A stretch of 64,000 nt of DNA, taken from positions 124,001-188,000 of the forward strand of contig CAVWBT010000002.1 of NCBI GenBank assembly GCA_963753285.1, read 5' to 3'. Each line of letters opens with the position of its first letter. Within the stretch, counting starts at the first letter, position 1. Of this stretch, positions 35,774-44,053 are shown piece by piece. The position numbers and the translations under genes are program-made. The stretch comes from JAHEDH01 sp963753285 (GTDB lineage: Bacteria > Actinomycetota > Acidimicrobiia > Spongiisociales > ZC4RG35). The notes under the pieces are model-generated. The model was not told where the DNA came from. It saw only the letters and a list, made by a program, of their open reading frames with translations, and made no database searches.

Positions 35774-36649
35774 ATGTCCGAGCGTGCCGCCTATCTAGCG
35801 CTGATCACGGCGTCCCTGCTGTTCGGGACGACCTTCGTCGTCGTCAAAGACGCCGTCGAGACCTTTCCGCCTCTCGCCTTCGTGGGTTGGCGATTCGTCA
35901 TCGGAGCCGCGGTGCTCCTGTTGCTCGCATTCCCCCGCACTCGGGCGATCTGGCGCGACGGAGCGATCGCGGGTTCGTGGTTGCTCGCCGGGTTCGCATT
36001 CCAGACGGCCGGGCTCGTGACCACCGGTGCGTCCAATTCGGCACTGATCACCGGTCTCTACGTCGTGTTCACACCCTTCCTCGGCGCGCTGTGGCGACGG
36101 AGATTCCCGACGTCGTGGGTCGTGATCGCCTCCGTGCTCGCCATGATCGGCATGGCGCTGCTCACGGTCACCGAGGACTTCACGGTCGGGGCCGGCGACG
36201 TGCTGACGCTGCTGTGTGCGGTCGGGTTCGCAGGCCACATCGTCTATCTGTCGATCTCTGCCCATCGACATCCCGTCATCCCATTCACGGCCGTCCAGCT
36301 GGCGGTCACGGGAATCGGCGGGCTCCTGCTGTCGGCGGGATTCGAGGGTCTCCCGATCCCCAGCGATCGGGAGTGGCCATCGTTGATCCTCACCGGTGTC
36401 GGAGTGAGCGCATTGGCGTTCCTCCTGCAGGTCTGGGCGCAGACGCGAGTCGGTGCAGACCGGGCTGCGATCGTGCTCACCGCCGAGCCGGTGTTCGGGG
36501 TCTTGGCGGCTGCCGTCTTGATCGGCGAGCGCCTCACGATCAGCGGATGGATCGGCGCCGCGCTGATCATGGTGGCGATCCAAGTCGTCCTCGCCCGTGA
36601 GGGCGCCGAGGACGAGAAGGAGGCAGAGGCCATCAGCCCAGCCCACTGA
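35774..36649 (+). CDS. EamA/DMT-family transporter
   Basis: 291 residues with about ten membrane helices in two EamA repeats (drug/metabolite transporter superfamily). Characteristic segments are LLFGTTFVVVKDAVETFPPLAFVGWRF in repeat one and AIVLTAEPVFGVLAAAVLIGERLTISGWIGAALI at the end of repeat two. Substrate cannot be predicted. TACCGT (35759-35764) lies nine bases before the ATG. It is followed directly by a hairpin array. Confidence 0.88.
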   Translation: MSERAAYLALITASLLFGTTFVVVKDAVETFPPLAFVGWRFVIGAAVLLLLAFPRTRAIWRDGAIAGSWLLAGFAFQTAGLVTTGASNSALITGLYVVFTPFLGALWRRRFPTSWVVIASVLAMIGMALLTVTEDFTVGAGDVLTLLCAVGFAGHIVYLSISAHRHPVIPFTAVQLAVTGIGGLLLSAGFEGLPIPSDREWPSLILTGVGVSALAFLLQVWAQTRVGADRAAIVLTAEPVFGVLAAAVLIGERLTISGWIGAALIMVAIQVVLAREGAEDEKEAEAISPAH

Positions 36650-36915
36650 GCAGGCTCGCTTCGCTGCGTGTCCTCCGGCCTTGGCGGGCTTTCGCAGAGC
36701 GTGTCTTCACTTCGTGAGCGTGTCTGCGGCGTGTGATCGCCGGGACGCTGCGGGGCGTTCTTGATCAGCGTCTCGTCTATTCGCACCCCGGAGCGATGAC
36801 AGCGAGGCGGCGCGGACACGCCGCCGAAGGCGAGACACGCTCCGAGCGTCAAGCGAGGAGGACACGCTCAGGCCGCCTGGCCTGAGGATACGCTCCGATG
36901 CGAAGCGAGGTCCTC
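36650..36915. repeat. Hairpin repeat array, cluster 2
   Basis: Gene-free region between the EamA gene and nth. Left part (36655-36727) has TGCGTGTCCTCC, AGCGTGTCTTCACTTCGTG and AGCGTGTCTGC. Right part (36815-36900) has GCGGACACGC, GAGACACGCTC, GAGGACACGCTC and GAGGATACGCTC, in the opposite orientation, with hairpins such as CTCAGGCC-GCCT-GGCCTGAG. The core (36750-36795) aligns with the core of cluster 1, sharing CGGGGCG, TCTTG, GCG, ACCCCG and GATGA in order. Confidence 0.8.
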
Positions 36916-36952
36916 CGCCGGTCAATGGCCAAGGGCCAACAGCGGTAGGCGA

Positions 36953-36958
36953 TAGCCT
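36953..36958 (+). promoter_or_regulatory. Leaderless -10 box for nth
   Basis: TAGCCT, exactly seven bases before the nth ATG at 36966. Confidence 0.5.
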
Positions 36959-36965
36959 GCCCGCC

Positions 36966-37637
36966 ATGCCACGAACGAGAGCGGATGGGTCGGTGCCGAC
37001 CAGGGCGGAGAAGGGGAAGGCGCGTGCCGTCTGGAACCGGCTGCTCAAACGGTATCCCGAGATCGGGACGGCGCTGGACTACGAGAATCCCTGGCAGCTG
37101 CTGGTCGTGACCGTGCTCAGCGCTCAGACGACCGACGAGAACGTCAACAAGGCGGCGCCTGCGCTGTTCGCCGCCTATCCCACACCCGAGGCACTCGCCG
37201 GAGCCCCATTGAGTCACGTCGAGGAACTCGTCTTCTCGACCGGGTTCTATCGCCAGAAGGCCTCTTCAATCGTTTCCCTGGCGCAGGACCTCACCGAGAA
37301 GTTCGACGGCGAAGTGCCCGATGATCTGGACCAGTTGGTCACGCTCAAGGGTGTCGGACGCAAGACGGCGAGCGTCGTGCTCGCCGAGGCGTTCGGGAAG
37401 CCTGCGATCGCCGTGGACACGCACGTCAAGCGCACCACGAACCGCATCGGACTCGTCTCGAGTTCGGATCCGGTGAAGATCGAGACGGACCTGAAGGCCC
37501 TGTATCCGCCGGAGCTGTGGGCGGGGATCTCGATGCGCTTCATCCAGTTCGGTCGCGACACGTGTGACGCCCGCAAGCCTCTGTGTCGAGAGTGTGAGAT
37601 GATCCAACTCTGCGACTACGAAGACAAGAACCTCTGA
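36966..37637 (+). CDS. nth: Endonuclease III (DNA glycosylase/AP lyase)
   Basis: 223 residues. The helix-hairpin-helix LVTLKGVGRKTASVVLAEAFG contains the catalytic lysine (GRKTA), and VDTHVKRTTNRIGL supplies the catalytic aspartate. A C-terminal C-x6-C-x2-C-x5-C cluster (CDARKPLCRECEMIQLC) binds 4Fe-4S. It excises oxidised pyrimidines in base excision repair. The leaderless -10 box fixes the ATG at 36966. Confidence 0.96.
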   Translation: MPRTRADGSVPTRAEKGKARAVWNRLLKRYPEIGTALDYENPWQLLVVTVLSAQTTDENVNKAAPALFAAYPTPEALAGAPLSHVEELVFSTGFYRQKASSIVSLAQDLTEKFDGEVPDDLDQLVTLKGVGRKTASVVLAEAFGKPAIAVDTHVKRTTNRIGLVSSSDPVKIETDLKALYPPELWAGISMRFIQFGRDTCDARKPLCRECEMIQLCDYEDKNL

Positions 37638-37770
37638 TGGGGCGGGGCGAGCATTCGGTAGTGATCGGTCCCGACATCAACGGATTGGAGGTCGTGTCTC
37701 GCTCCGTCGAGGTATGGCGCATCCTCGATGCCGACTCCGATGGAACCCGTGTGAGGTCGCTCTCAACGGC

Positions 37771-37800
37771 ATCTGTCATCTGTCATCTGTCATCTGTCAT
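37771..37800 (+). repeat. ATCTGTC heptamer tandem repeat
   Basis: Four perfect head-to-tail copies of ATCTGTC plus AT, ending seven bases before the MATE gene ATG. A near-identical tract occurs at 52552-52586. It lies where the MATE RBS or promoter should be. Confidence 0.9.
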
Positions 37801-37806
37801 CCGGCC

Positions 37807-39147
37807 ATGGACCCCGAGCGTCGGGCCGTGGACGGCGTGACCGAGACGATTCCGCGCCGACGGATCCTGGCGCTCGCGATCCCGGCACTCGGATCGCTCG
37901 CGGCGGATCCGGTCCTGTCCTTGGTCGACACTGCGTTCGTCGGCCGTCTCGGTGCCCGTCCGCTCGCTGCGCTGGGTGTCGATGCCGCGATCTTCGGGTT
38001 CGTGTTCGCCCTCTTCAACTTCCTGGCGTACGCCACCACGCCACTCGTGGCACAGTCACGTGGCAGGGGGCAGATCGCCGAGTCGGGTCGAATCGTGCAG
38101 CGAGCCCTCGCCCTGTCCGTTGGGATCGGTGTGGCGTCGACCGCGGCGATGGTGATCGGGGCCCGGTTCCTCGTCGGCGTCATGGGTGCGGGCCCGGACT
38201 TCGCCGACGATGCCGTCACCTACCTCTCGATCCGGGCGTTCGCCCTTCCGGCGCTGCTGATCATCACCGCGGCGAACGGCGCATATCGCGGCTTCCAGGA
38301 CACCCGGACGCCACTTCTCGTCACACTTGCGATCAACGGGCTGAACATCGCTCTCGATCCGTTGTTGATGTTCGATTTCGGGTTCGGTCTCGGACTTGCA
38401 GGAGCGGCGTGGGCAACCGTCATCGCCCAGTGGATCGGAGCCCTCGTCTTCGGTTGGCTGCTCCTGCGCGTCGCCCGACGCGAGTCGTGGCCGACCGCCC
38501 GGATCCGGGCAGGAGAGCTTCGGGCCTTTCTCGGGATCGGTTCGGTGTTGATCCTTCGCACCGGCCTGTTGGTCTTGTCGCTGAGCGTCGCGACCTCGGT
38601 CGCTGCCCGGATCGGGACGTTGGACGTCGCAGCCCATCAGGTGGTCAGCCAGATCTGGTTCTTCCTCGCAATGGTCATCGACGCCCTGGCGATCGCCGCC
38701 CAGGCGCTCGTCGCCGAGCTGGCAGGGAGAGGCGATGACGCCGGTGCGCGAGCGCTGTCCACGCGGCTGCTCCGTTGGGGAGGGGTCGTCGGAATCGGAC
38801 TGACCGCCGGACTGTTGGCCGTCGGCTCGATCATCTCGACGGGTTTCACCGATGATCCCGGGATCAGCTCACGGATCAGCGACGTCATCCCGATCGCGGC
38901 CGGCATGCAGCCGCTCGCGGCGCTCGTGTTCGTGCTGGACGGCGTGTTCTTGGCGGTCCTCGCAATCAAGAAGCTCGTGTGGTCGACCTTTGCGGGGTTC
39001 GTTGCGACCGTGTCGGTGCTCGGTCTCACCGTCGTGTACGGGTGGGGGCTGGCGGGAGTGTGGTGGGCGATCACCGCGATGATCGTCGCCCGGCTCGCCG
39101 TCCTCGCCGGCTTCTACCGCTCCGCCTCGACGTGGTCGAGTTCCTGA
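37807..39147 (+). CDS. MATE-family efflux transporter (DinF-like)
   Basis: 446 residues with about twelve membrane helices and the MATE start ILALAIPALGSLAADPVLSLVDTAFVGRLG. The family exports cationic drugs or lipids with Na+ or H+. ATG 37807 is taken as start; the GTG at 37840 is possible, and no clear RBS precedes either because the heptamer repeat abuts. The 3' end overlaps the convergent MFS gene by 34 bases. Confidence 0.9.
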   Translation: MDPERRAVDGVTETIPRRRILALAIPALGSLAADPVLSLVDTAFVGRLGARPLAALGVDAAIFGFVFALFNFLAYATTPLVAQSRGRGQIAESGRIVQRALALSVGIGVASTAAMVIGARFLVGVMGAGPDFADDAVTYLSIRAFALPALLIITAANGAYRGFQDTRTPLLVTLAINGLNIALDPLLMFDFGFGLGLAGAAWATVIAQWIGALVFGWLLLRVARRESWPTARIRAGELRAFLGIGSVLILRTGLLVLSLSVATSVAARIGTLDVAAHQVVSQIWFFLAMVIDALAIAAQALVAELAGRGDDAGARALSTRLLRWGGVVGIGLTAGLLAVGSIISTGFTDDPGISSRISDVIPIAAGMQPLAALVFVLDGVFLAVLAIKKLVWSTFAGFVATVSVLGLTVVYGWGLAGVWWAITAMIVARLAVLAGFYRSASTWSSS

Positions 39148-40412
39148 CCCATCGTCTCGGGAAGCAACAACGTCAGCCCGATCGCGGCGATGACGCCGAG
39201 GCCGAGGACCAAGACGGTGGCCGACAGCCCGATCCGGTCGATGGTGAACGCGCCGAAGCCGAGTCCACCGGCACTCCCCACCATCGCGAGATAGGCACCG
39301 GCGGTCCCGCCAGAGGTGCGGAACTCGGTCGGGAACAACTCGGCCCGGTGGCTCGCGGAGGCCGGCACGAATGCAAAGCTGCCGAAGGTCGACGCCACGA
39401 TCGCGAACACGATCAGGGGGAGGTACTCGACGTAGTACAACGTCACCCCACCTGCGAGGACGAGGACGAGTGACAGCACGGTCGTCACCCGCCGTCCCAC
39501 CACGTCGGCGAGTCTGCCGCCCACGAAGAATCCGATGCCGCCGAGCGTGCCACCGACGAGGCTGATCGCAACCGCAGCCGTCGTCGTGTAGCCGAGGTCG
39601 CCGACGAGTCGTTCCGTCGAGAACGCCAATCCGACCGCACTGAAGGCGCTCGCCAACAGCACGGCGAACGCAGAGATCCAGAACACCCGGGCGAACGGGC
39701 TCTTCAGCAGTCGGAGCAACGGGTGTCTGGCCGGCTGGTCGACGATCTCGAAGATGGGGCTCTCATGCAGTGAGCGGAACAGGAACGGCACGATGACCAG
39801 ACCGAGCGCCGACATGGTGAACACCAGCCGCCACCCGTCGGAGCGGTCGGCGAGGGGGAGCACCAACAGACCGATGCCTGCACCGAAGCTGCCGCCGGCG
39901 CCATAGAGCGAGATGGCGAACGCCCGGGTCTGGGGCCTCACCTCCTCGGCGATGAGCACGACTGCGAGCGTGCCCAACGCAGTGCCTGCGATCCGAACCA
40001 GAGATTGCAAGACGGTGAACAAGGTCGCACCAGTCGTCAGTCCGGTGGCGAAGTCTGCGACGATGAGGACGATGAAGGCAGCGATCAATGGGATCTTTCG
40101 GCCGCGCCGGTCGCCCCACACGGCGAACGCCAATGCGCCGAAGCCGGCGAGCCTGGTCACCGCAAGGATGAGGCTCATCTCGGCTTCGGTGAGGTCGAGC
40201 GCGACACGGGTGAACGGGATGGTCGCCGACAGGTTCGACTGTGCGTACCCCTGTCCGATCCCGACCGCCCACATGATGAAGACGACCTTGCGCTCCTCCA
40301 GCGAGAACCGCCCGACGGGGAACAGAGCGTCGATGATTCGGCGGAACACCCCAGGAGGGTACGGGACCGGCGGTGAGGTGCCAGTCACTCTGCGCTCGGT
40401 TTGTGGGAACAT
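39114..40412 (-). CDS. MFS transporter
   Basis: 432 residues from ATG 40412; a longer frame to 40460 would run into the divergent ccdA gene. Twelve membrane segments are predicted. The loop 2-3 motif appears as GDRRGRKIPL and the second-half counterpart as GGRLADVVGRRVTTV, and RAELFPTEFRTSGG resembles sugar/metabolite porter families (SV2/shikimate type). Substrate unknown. Confidence 0.85.
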   Translation of the reverse strand: MFPQTERRVTGTSPPVPYPPGVFRRIIDALFPVGRFSLEERKVVFIMWAVGIGQGYAQSNLSATIPFTRVALDLTEAEMSLILAVTRLAGFGALAFAVWGDRRGRKIPLIAAFIVLIVADFATGLTTGATLFTVLQSLVRIAGTALGTLAVVLIAEEVRPQTRAFAISLYGAGGSFGAGIGLLVLPLADRSDGWRLVFTMSALGLVIVPFLFRSLHESPIFEIVDQPARHPLLRLLKSPFARVFWISAFAVLLASAFSAVGLAFSTERLVGDLGYTTTAAVAISLVGGTLGGIGFFVGGRLADVVGRRVTTVLSLVLVLAGGVTLYYVEYLPLIVFAIVASTFGSFAFVPASASHRAELFPTEFRTSGGTAGAYLAMVGSAGGLGFGAFTIDRIGLSATVLVLGLGVIAAIGLTLLLPETMGQELDHVEAER

Positions 40413-40442
40413 GGAGGACTCGGATCCGGTTGGAGACTCCTG

Positions 40443-41219
40443 ATGGATGACTTCGGACAACTCGGCTTCGCCCTACAGGCCCTTTTCGCGTTTGGAGGCG
40501 GGATCATCGCATTTCTCTCGCCGTGCGTGCTCCCGTTGGTCCCCGGCTACCTGGGATTGATGTCTGGCTACTCGATCGCCGACATCCAGTCGGGTGAGGC
40601 CAAGCGCGGTCGGATGCTGAGGGTGACGACGCTCTTCGTGCTCGGGTTCACCGCCGTGTTCGTCGCGTTGGGCGCCGGCGCCACCCAGGTCTCGAGATTC
40701 CTGCTCTCGAATCAGTCCCTCACGGGACGTATCGCAGGGGTCGTCGTGATCCTCTTCGCCATCATCATGATCGGGAGCGCCTTCACCAGCCGGGGGATCT
40801 TCGGGTTCTTCTCCAGGGAACGGCGCGTGGAGGTTCGTCCTTCGAGACTCGGCAACTGGGCCCCGCCGGTCATGGGGGCGGCCTTCGGGTTCGGATGGTC
40901 TGCGTGTATCGGCCCGATCCTCGCCGGTGTGCTCACGATCGCAGGGACACGCGAGACGGTGGCGCAGGGGATGCTCCTCCTGTTTGTCTTCTCGATGGGG
41001 CTCGGCGTGCCGTTCATCGTGACCGGTCTGGGACTCTCGAAGGCCATGCAGGCGATGAAGTCGTTCCGCAAGTACATGCGCCCGGTGAACATCGCCAGTG
41101 GCGTGCTGATGCTCGTATTCGGTGTTCTGCTGCTGACCGGCAACGTCACCCGGCTGTCCGGCTACCTGGTCGACATCTTCGAGAGCGTCCCCTTCCTCGA
41201 AGAGCTCGCATCGATCTGA
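40443..41219 (+). CDS. ccdA: CcdA-like cytochrome c biogenesis / thiol-disulfide transmembrane protein
   Basis: 258 residues from ATG 40443 (GGAG nine bases upstream). Six membrane helices, with the redox cysteines in LSPCVLPLVPGYLGL (helix 1) and WSACIGPILAGVLTIAG (helix 4). It carries reducing equivalents across the membrane to extracytoplasmic thioredoxin-like proteins, for cytochrome c maturation or other uses. No ResB, ResC or thioredoxin gene adjoins. Confidence 0.93.
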   Translation: MDDFGQLGFALQALFAFGGGIIAFLSPCVLPLVPGYLGLMSGYSIADIQSGEAKRGRMLRVTTLFVLGFTAVFVALGAGATQVSRFLLSNQSLTGRIAGVVVILFAIIMIGSAFTSRGIFGFFSRERRVEVRPSRLGNWAPPVMGAAFGFGWSACIGPILAGVLTIAGTRETVAQGMLLLFVFSMGLGVPFIVTGLGLSKAMQAMKSFRKYMRPVNIASGVLMLVFGVLLLTGNVTRLSGYLVDIFESVPFLEELASI

Positions 41220-41365
41220 GTGGGATGCAGGCGTCCACCGGGCCCAAGTCAGGCGCTCTGCTTCCGGCCCCCGTTCCCAGTCGACGCGACAGCGCTTCGG
41301 CACACGCACTGCCGTGGCGCGTCGGTACGGTGGCGTCAATCCACGGGCGCGTGTGAGGAGTCGGC

Positions 41366-41655
41366 ATGATCATCGCGGTGTTGCACTCCCGGCGCTCACG
41401 CACAGCGTCGATGAGCTCCGCAACCAGAAGCAGGAAGTGGTCTCCTCCTTCGAGACCATCCCGGGCCTCATCGACAAGACGTGGGCGATGAACGAGTCAA
41501 CCGGCAGGGGCATCTCGGTTTACCACTTCGAGGACCGGGACAGTGCCGATGCCTGGTTCAACACGGAGCGCCAGCGTGAGTTCCGGGGGCTGAATGGAGC
41601 GACGATCGACTTCTACGACGTGGGAGCGGTCGCAGTGGCGGCACCCCTTCGATGA
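41366..41655 (+). pseudogene. Antibiotic-biosynthesis-monooxygenase-like small protein, broken by a one-base frameshift
   Basis: ATG 41366 has a good RBS (GAGGAG, 41355-41360) and opens MIIAVLH, the usual start of this ABM/ferredoxin-like barrel family, but that frame soon becomes nonsense. The next frame continues as LTHSVDELRNQKQEVVSSFETIPGLIDKTWAMN...GISVYHFEDRDSADAWF and ends at 41655. Adding one base near 41386-41390 gives an uninterrupted protein of about 96 residues (MIIAVLHLPALTHSVDEL). So the gene has a one-base deletion. Function of the intact protein would be unknown; members act on small aromatic or oxidised substrates. Confidence 0.7.
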
Positions 41656-41801
41656 TCTGCTCAGAGAGATCCGATGGCGGCTGTTCGCAGCTGCCGTCGT
41701 CACAGGTGTCGCGACCGCTGGAGCAATCGGCGACGCCCCACCGCGTGCCGCAGCGGCTCATCGACGGTTGAGAAGGCGACGCGTCCGAATGCGGGTCCGC
41801 G

Positions 41802-42455
41802 TCAGCCTGGATCGTTCGTGACTTGGCGTTCCAGGATGTCGAGGACCTTGTCGACGTCGTCGGGGGTCAGCACCGGGTGAATCAGCCCGCCGACGTCGAG
41901 GTCGATGGCCCGCTCCTTCTCGCCGCGATGACGGTCTCGCGAGTACCAACGGCCCCGATGGTCGATACCCTGGACCCGGAACTGGCCATGCCACGGCCTG
42001 AGGGGACGTGTGGTGAAGCTCCGGATCTCGTCGTAGGGGATTCGCTTGCGGCCCACCGGCCAGTAGTACCGGCTGATAACGACCCCGTCTTCTCTCATCC
42101 GCACGATGCCGTCGGCATACAGCACTTCGCGACCCTCTCGGCGCGACGAGTCCACCTTCCGCCGCCACGGCGCGGTCAGCAGGTCGCGCAGGCGGCGCGC
42201 TCGGCCGTCCCCATCGATCGTGGCCCCGTCCTGAGGCAGGTCGAGAACCCATTCCAACAACTCGTCCGCTTCGTCCTGGCCGAGCGGTCCGATTTCGGAC
42301 TTCTTGCGGAGTCTTCGCTGTCTCCGGACGAACGTCTCTGCAGAACCGCCCAGTTCACGCGGGTCGATCGTCCGCCGACAATTCTCACAGACGAGACCGG
42401 ACAGCCCCGACGGCCGGTTCTCGGTTCCGCACTGCGGGCAGATGATCGTGGGCAC
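41802..42455 (-). CDS. Zinc-ribbon protein with C-terminal PH-like domain, unknown function
   Basis: 217 residues, GTG start. The N-terminal zinc ribbon is CPQCGTEN...CENCRR (about 6-27). A basic helical middle follows, then a beta-rich domain (VLYADGIVRMREDGVVISRYYWPVGRKRIPYDEIRSFTTRPL) that resembles bacterial PH-like folds. It has no membrane segment. The region between 41656 and 41801 contains no other convincing gene. Confidence 0.7.
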   Translation of the reverse strand: MPTIICPQCGTENRPSGLSGLVCENCRRTIDPRELGGSAETFVRRQRRLRKKSEIGPLGQDEADELLEWVLDLPQDGATIDGDGRARRLRDLLTAPWRRKVDSSRREGREVLYADGIVRMREDGVVISRYYWPVGRKRIPYDEIRSFTTRPLRPWHGQFRVQGIDHRGRWYSRDRHRGEKERAIDLDVGGLIHPVLTPDDVDKVLDILERQVTNDPG

Positions 42456-42571
42456 GACACCAGCCTTGCAGATGCGGTCGGTGAGCTGCGTCTTGTCGGC
42501 CGGCGTGTTTCCCCGATCGTCGTGCGGGTCGGGTGGCGCGCCGTGAGCAATGCGAAGCGAGCGAACACGCC

Positions 42572-42577
42572 TACGCT
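42572..42577 (+). promoter_or_regulatory. Leaderless -10 box for trpE
   Basis: TACGCT six bases before the second of two ATG codons (42581, 42584), supporting 42584 as the trpE start. A short fragment similar to the hairpin repeat family (GCGAAGCGAGCGAACACGC) lies just upstream. Confidence 0.5.
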
Positions 42578-42583
42578 CGCATG

Positions 42584-44053
42584 ATGCGATTCAGTCCCGA
42601 TCTGGAGACGTTCTTGGAGCTGGCCGAGCGGTTCTCGGTGGTGCCGGTGGCGGTCGAGGTGCTTGCCGATCGTGACACTCCGGTCACGGTGTTCGAGAAG
42701 CTGGTGGGGGAGGAGCCAGGGTTCCTGCTCGAGTCCGTCGAGGGCGGAGAGAACTGGGCGCGATGGAGTTTCGTGGGCTGGGAGCCGGCGTTCACCCTGA
42801 GGTCCCACGACGGGGTCTCGGTGACGGACGATCCGACCATCGAAGTCGGAGACGGCGATCCGCTGTCGGTGCTCGAAACGCTCCTGGATCGGTATCGAGT
42901 GCCGGACCTCCCGGGACTTCCGCCGTTGCACTCGGGTGTCGTCGGGTACCTGGCGTACGACACGGTCCGCTACGTCGAACGGCTGCCCAACCAACCGGTC
43001 GACGATCGCAAGCTCCCCGAGATGTTGTGGCAGTTCGTTGGCGCGATGGCGGCGATCGACCGGTTCAGTCAGTCCATCGTGTTGATCCGCAACGTGTTCG
43101 TCGGAGACGACCCGGCCAGGCAGTACACCGACGCCGTCGCCGCGATCGAGCGCGACCTCGAGACTCTTGGTTCCTCTCACCGGTATCGACTCTCTGCGTT
43201 CGAGCTTTCGGCAGGGATGCCCGAGTGGACATCGACCTTCGATCGTGCCGGCTTCATGGACGCAGTCGAGGCCGCCAAAGCGCACATCAGGGCAGGCGAC
43301 GCATTCCAGATCGTGCTGAGTCAACGACTCGAGACGGAGTTCGAGGCAGACCCCTTCGATCTCTACCGGGCGCTCCGCGTGGTCAACCCGTCACCGTTTC
43401 TGTTCTTCATCCGTGACGGCGATCTGAGCATCGTCGGCGCGTCGCCCGAGGTGATGACCCGGGTTCGGGATGGCGTGGTGTATTCGCGGCCGATCGCCGG
43501 TACCAGGCCGAGGGGGAAGACCGAGGACGAGGACCGCGCGCTCGCCGAGGAGCTGTTGGCCGACCCGAAGGAACGTGCGGAGCACGTGATGCTGATCGAT
43601 CTCGCCCGCAACGACGTCGGACGGGTGGCGGAGTTCTCGTCGGTCAGCGTCGACGACCTGATGGTGGTCGAGCGGTACAGCCACGTGATGCACATCGTGT
43701 CGGAGGTGTCGGGCAAGCTTCGTCCCGGCAACAGTGCCGTCGACGTGATCCGAGCCACGTTCCCCCACGGGACCGTGTCGGGTGCTCCGAAGGTGCGGGC
43801 GATGGAGATCATCGACTCGCTCGAACCGACCGCCCGAGGCCCCTACGCGGGAGCCGTCGGTTACATCGACTTCTCTGGCAACGTCGACACCTGCATCTGT
43901 CTGAGGACCGTGATCGTCCGGGACGGAACGGCGTGGGTGCAGGCAGGAGCCGGACTGGTCGCGGACAGCGATCCCGCCACCGAATACGAGGAGACCATGA
44001 ACAAGGCGGCAGCGGCGTTGACCGCGATCCAGGCAGCAAAGGGACTGCGATGA
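42584..44053 (+). CDS. trpE: Anthranilate synthase component I
   Basis: 489 residues. The chorismate-binding domain carries AGDAFQIVLSQRLETEF, GASPEVMTRV, SRPIAGTRPRGKT, RNDVGRVAEFSSV and FPHGTVSGAPKVRAMEIID, all classic TrpE/PabB signatures. The N-terminal region has LLES (feedback site for tryptophan), favouring TrpE. It makes anthranilate from chorismate with the glutamine amidotransferase TrpG, which is not in the window, nor is trpD. The rest of the pathway, trpCFBA, lies 5 kb downstream. Confidence 0.95.
   Translation: MRFSPDLETFLELAERFSVVPVAVEVLADRDTPVTVFEKLVGEEPGFLLESVEGGENWARWSFVGWEPAFTLRSHDGVSVTDDPTIEVGDGDPLSVLETLLDRYRVPDLPGLPPLHSGVVGYLAYDTVRYVERLPNQPVDDRKLPEMLWQFVGAMAAIDRFSQSIVLIRNVFVGDDPARQYTDAVAAIERDLETLGSSHRYRLSAFELSAGMPEWTSTFDRAGFMDAVEAAKAHIRAGDAFQIVLSQRLETEFEADPFDLYRALRVVNPSPFLFFIRDGDLSIVGASPEVMTRVRDGVVYSRPIAGTRPRGKTEDEDRALAEELLADPKERAEHVMLIDLARNDVGRVAEFSSVSVDDLMVVERYSHVMHIVSEVSGKLRPGNSAVDVIRATFPHGTVSGAPKVRAMEIIDSLEPTARGPYAGAVGYIDFSGNVDTCICLRTVIVRDGTAWVQAGAGLVADSDPATEYEETMNKAAAALTAIQAAKGLR

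Noticed and set aside
42540..42583. trpE start at the upstream in-frame ATG (42533)
   Set aside because: The added residues have no family similarity and overlap the promoter box at 42572-42577.
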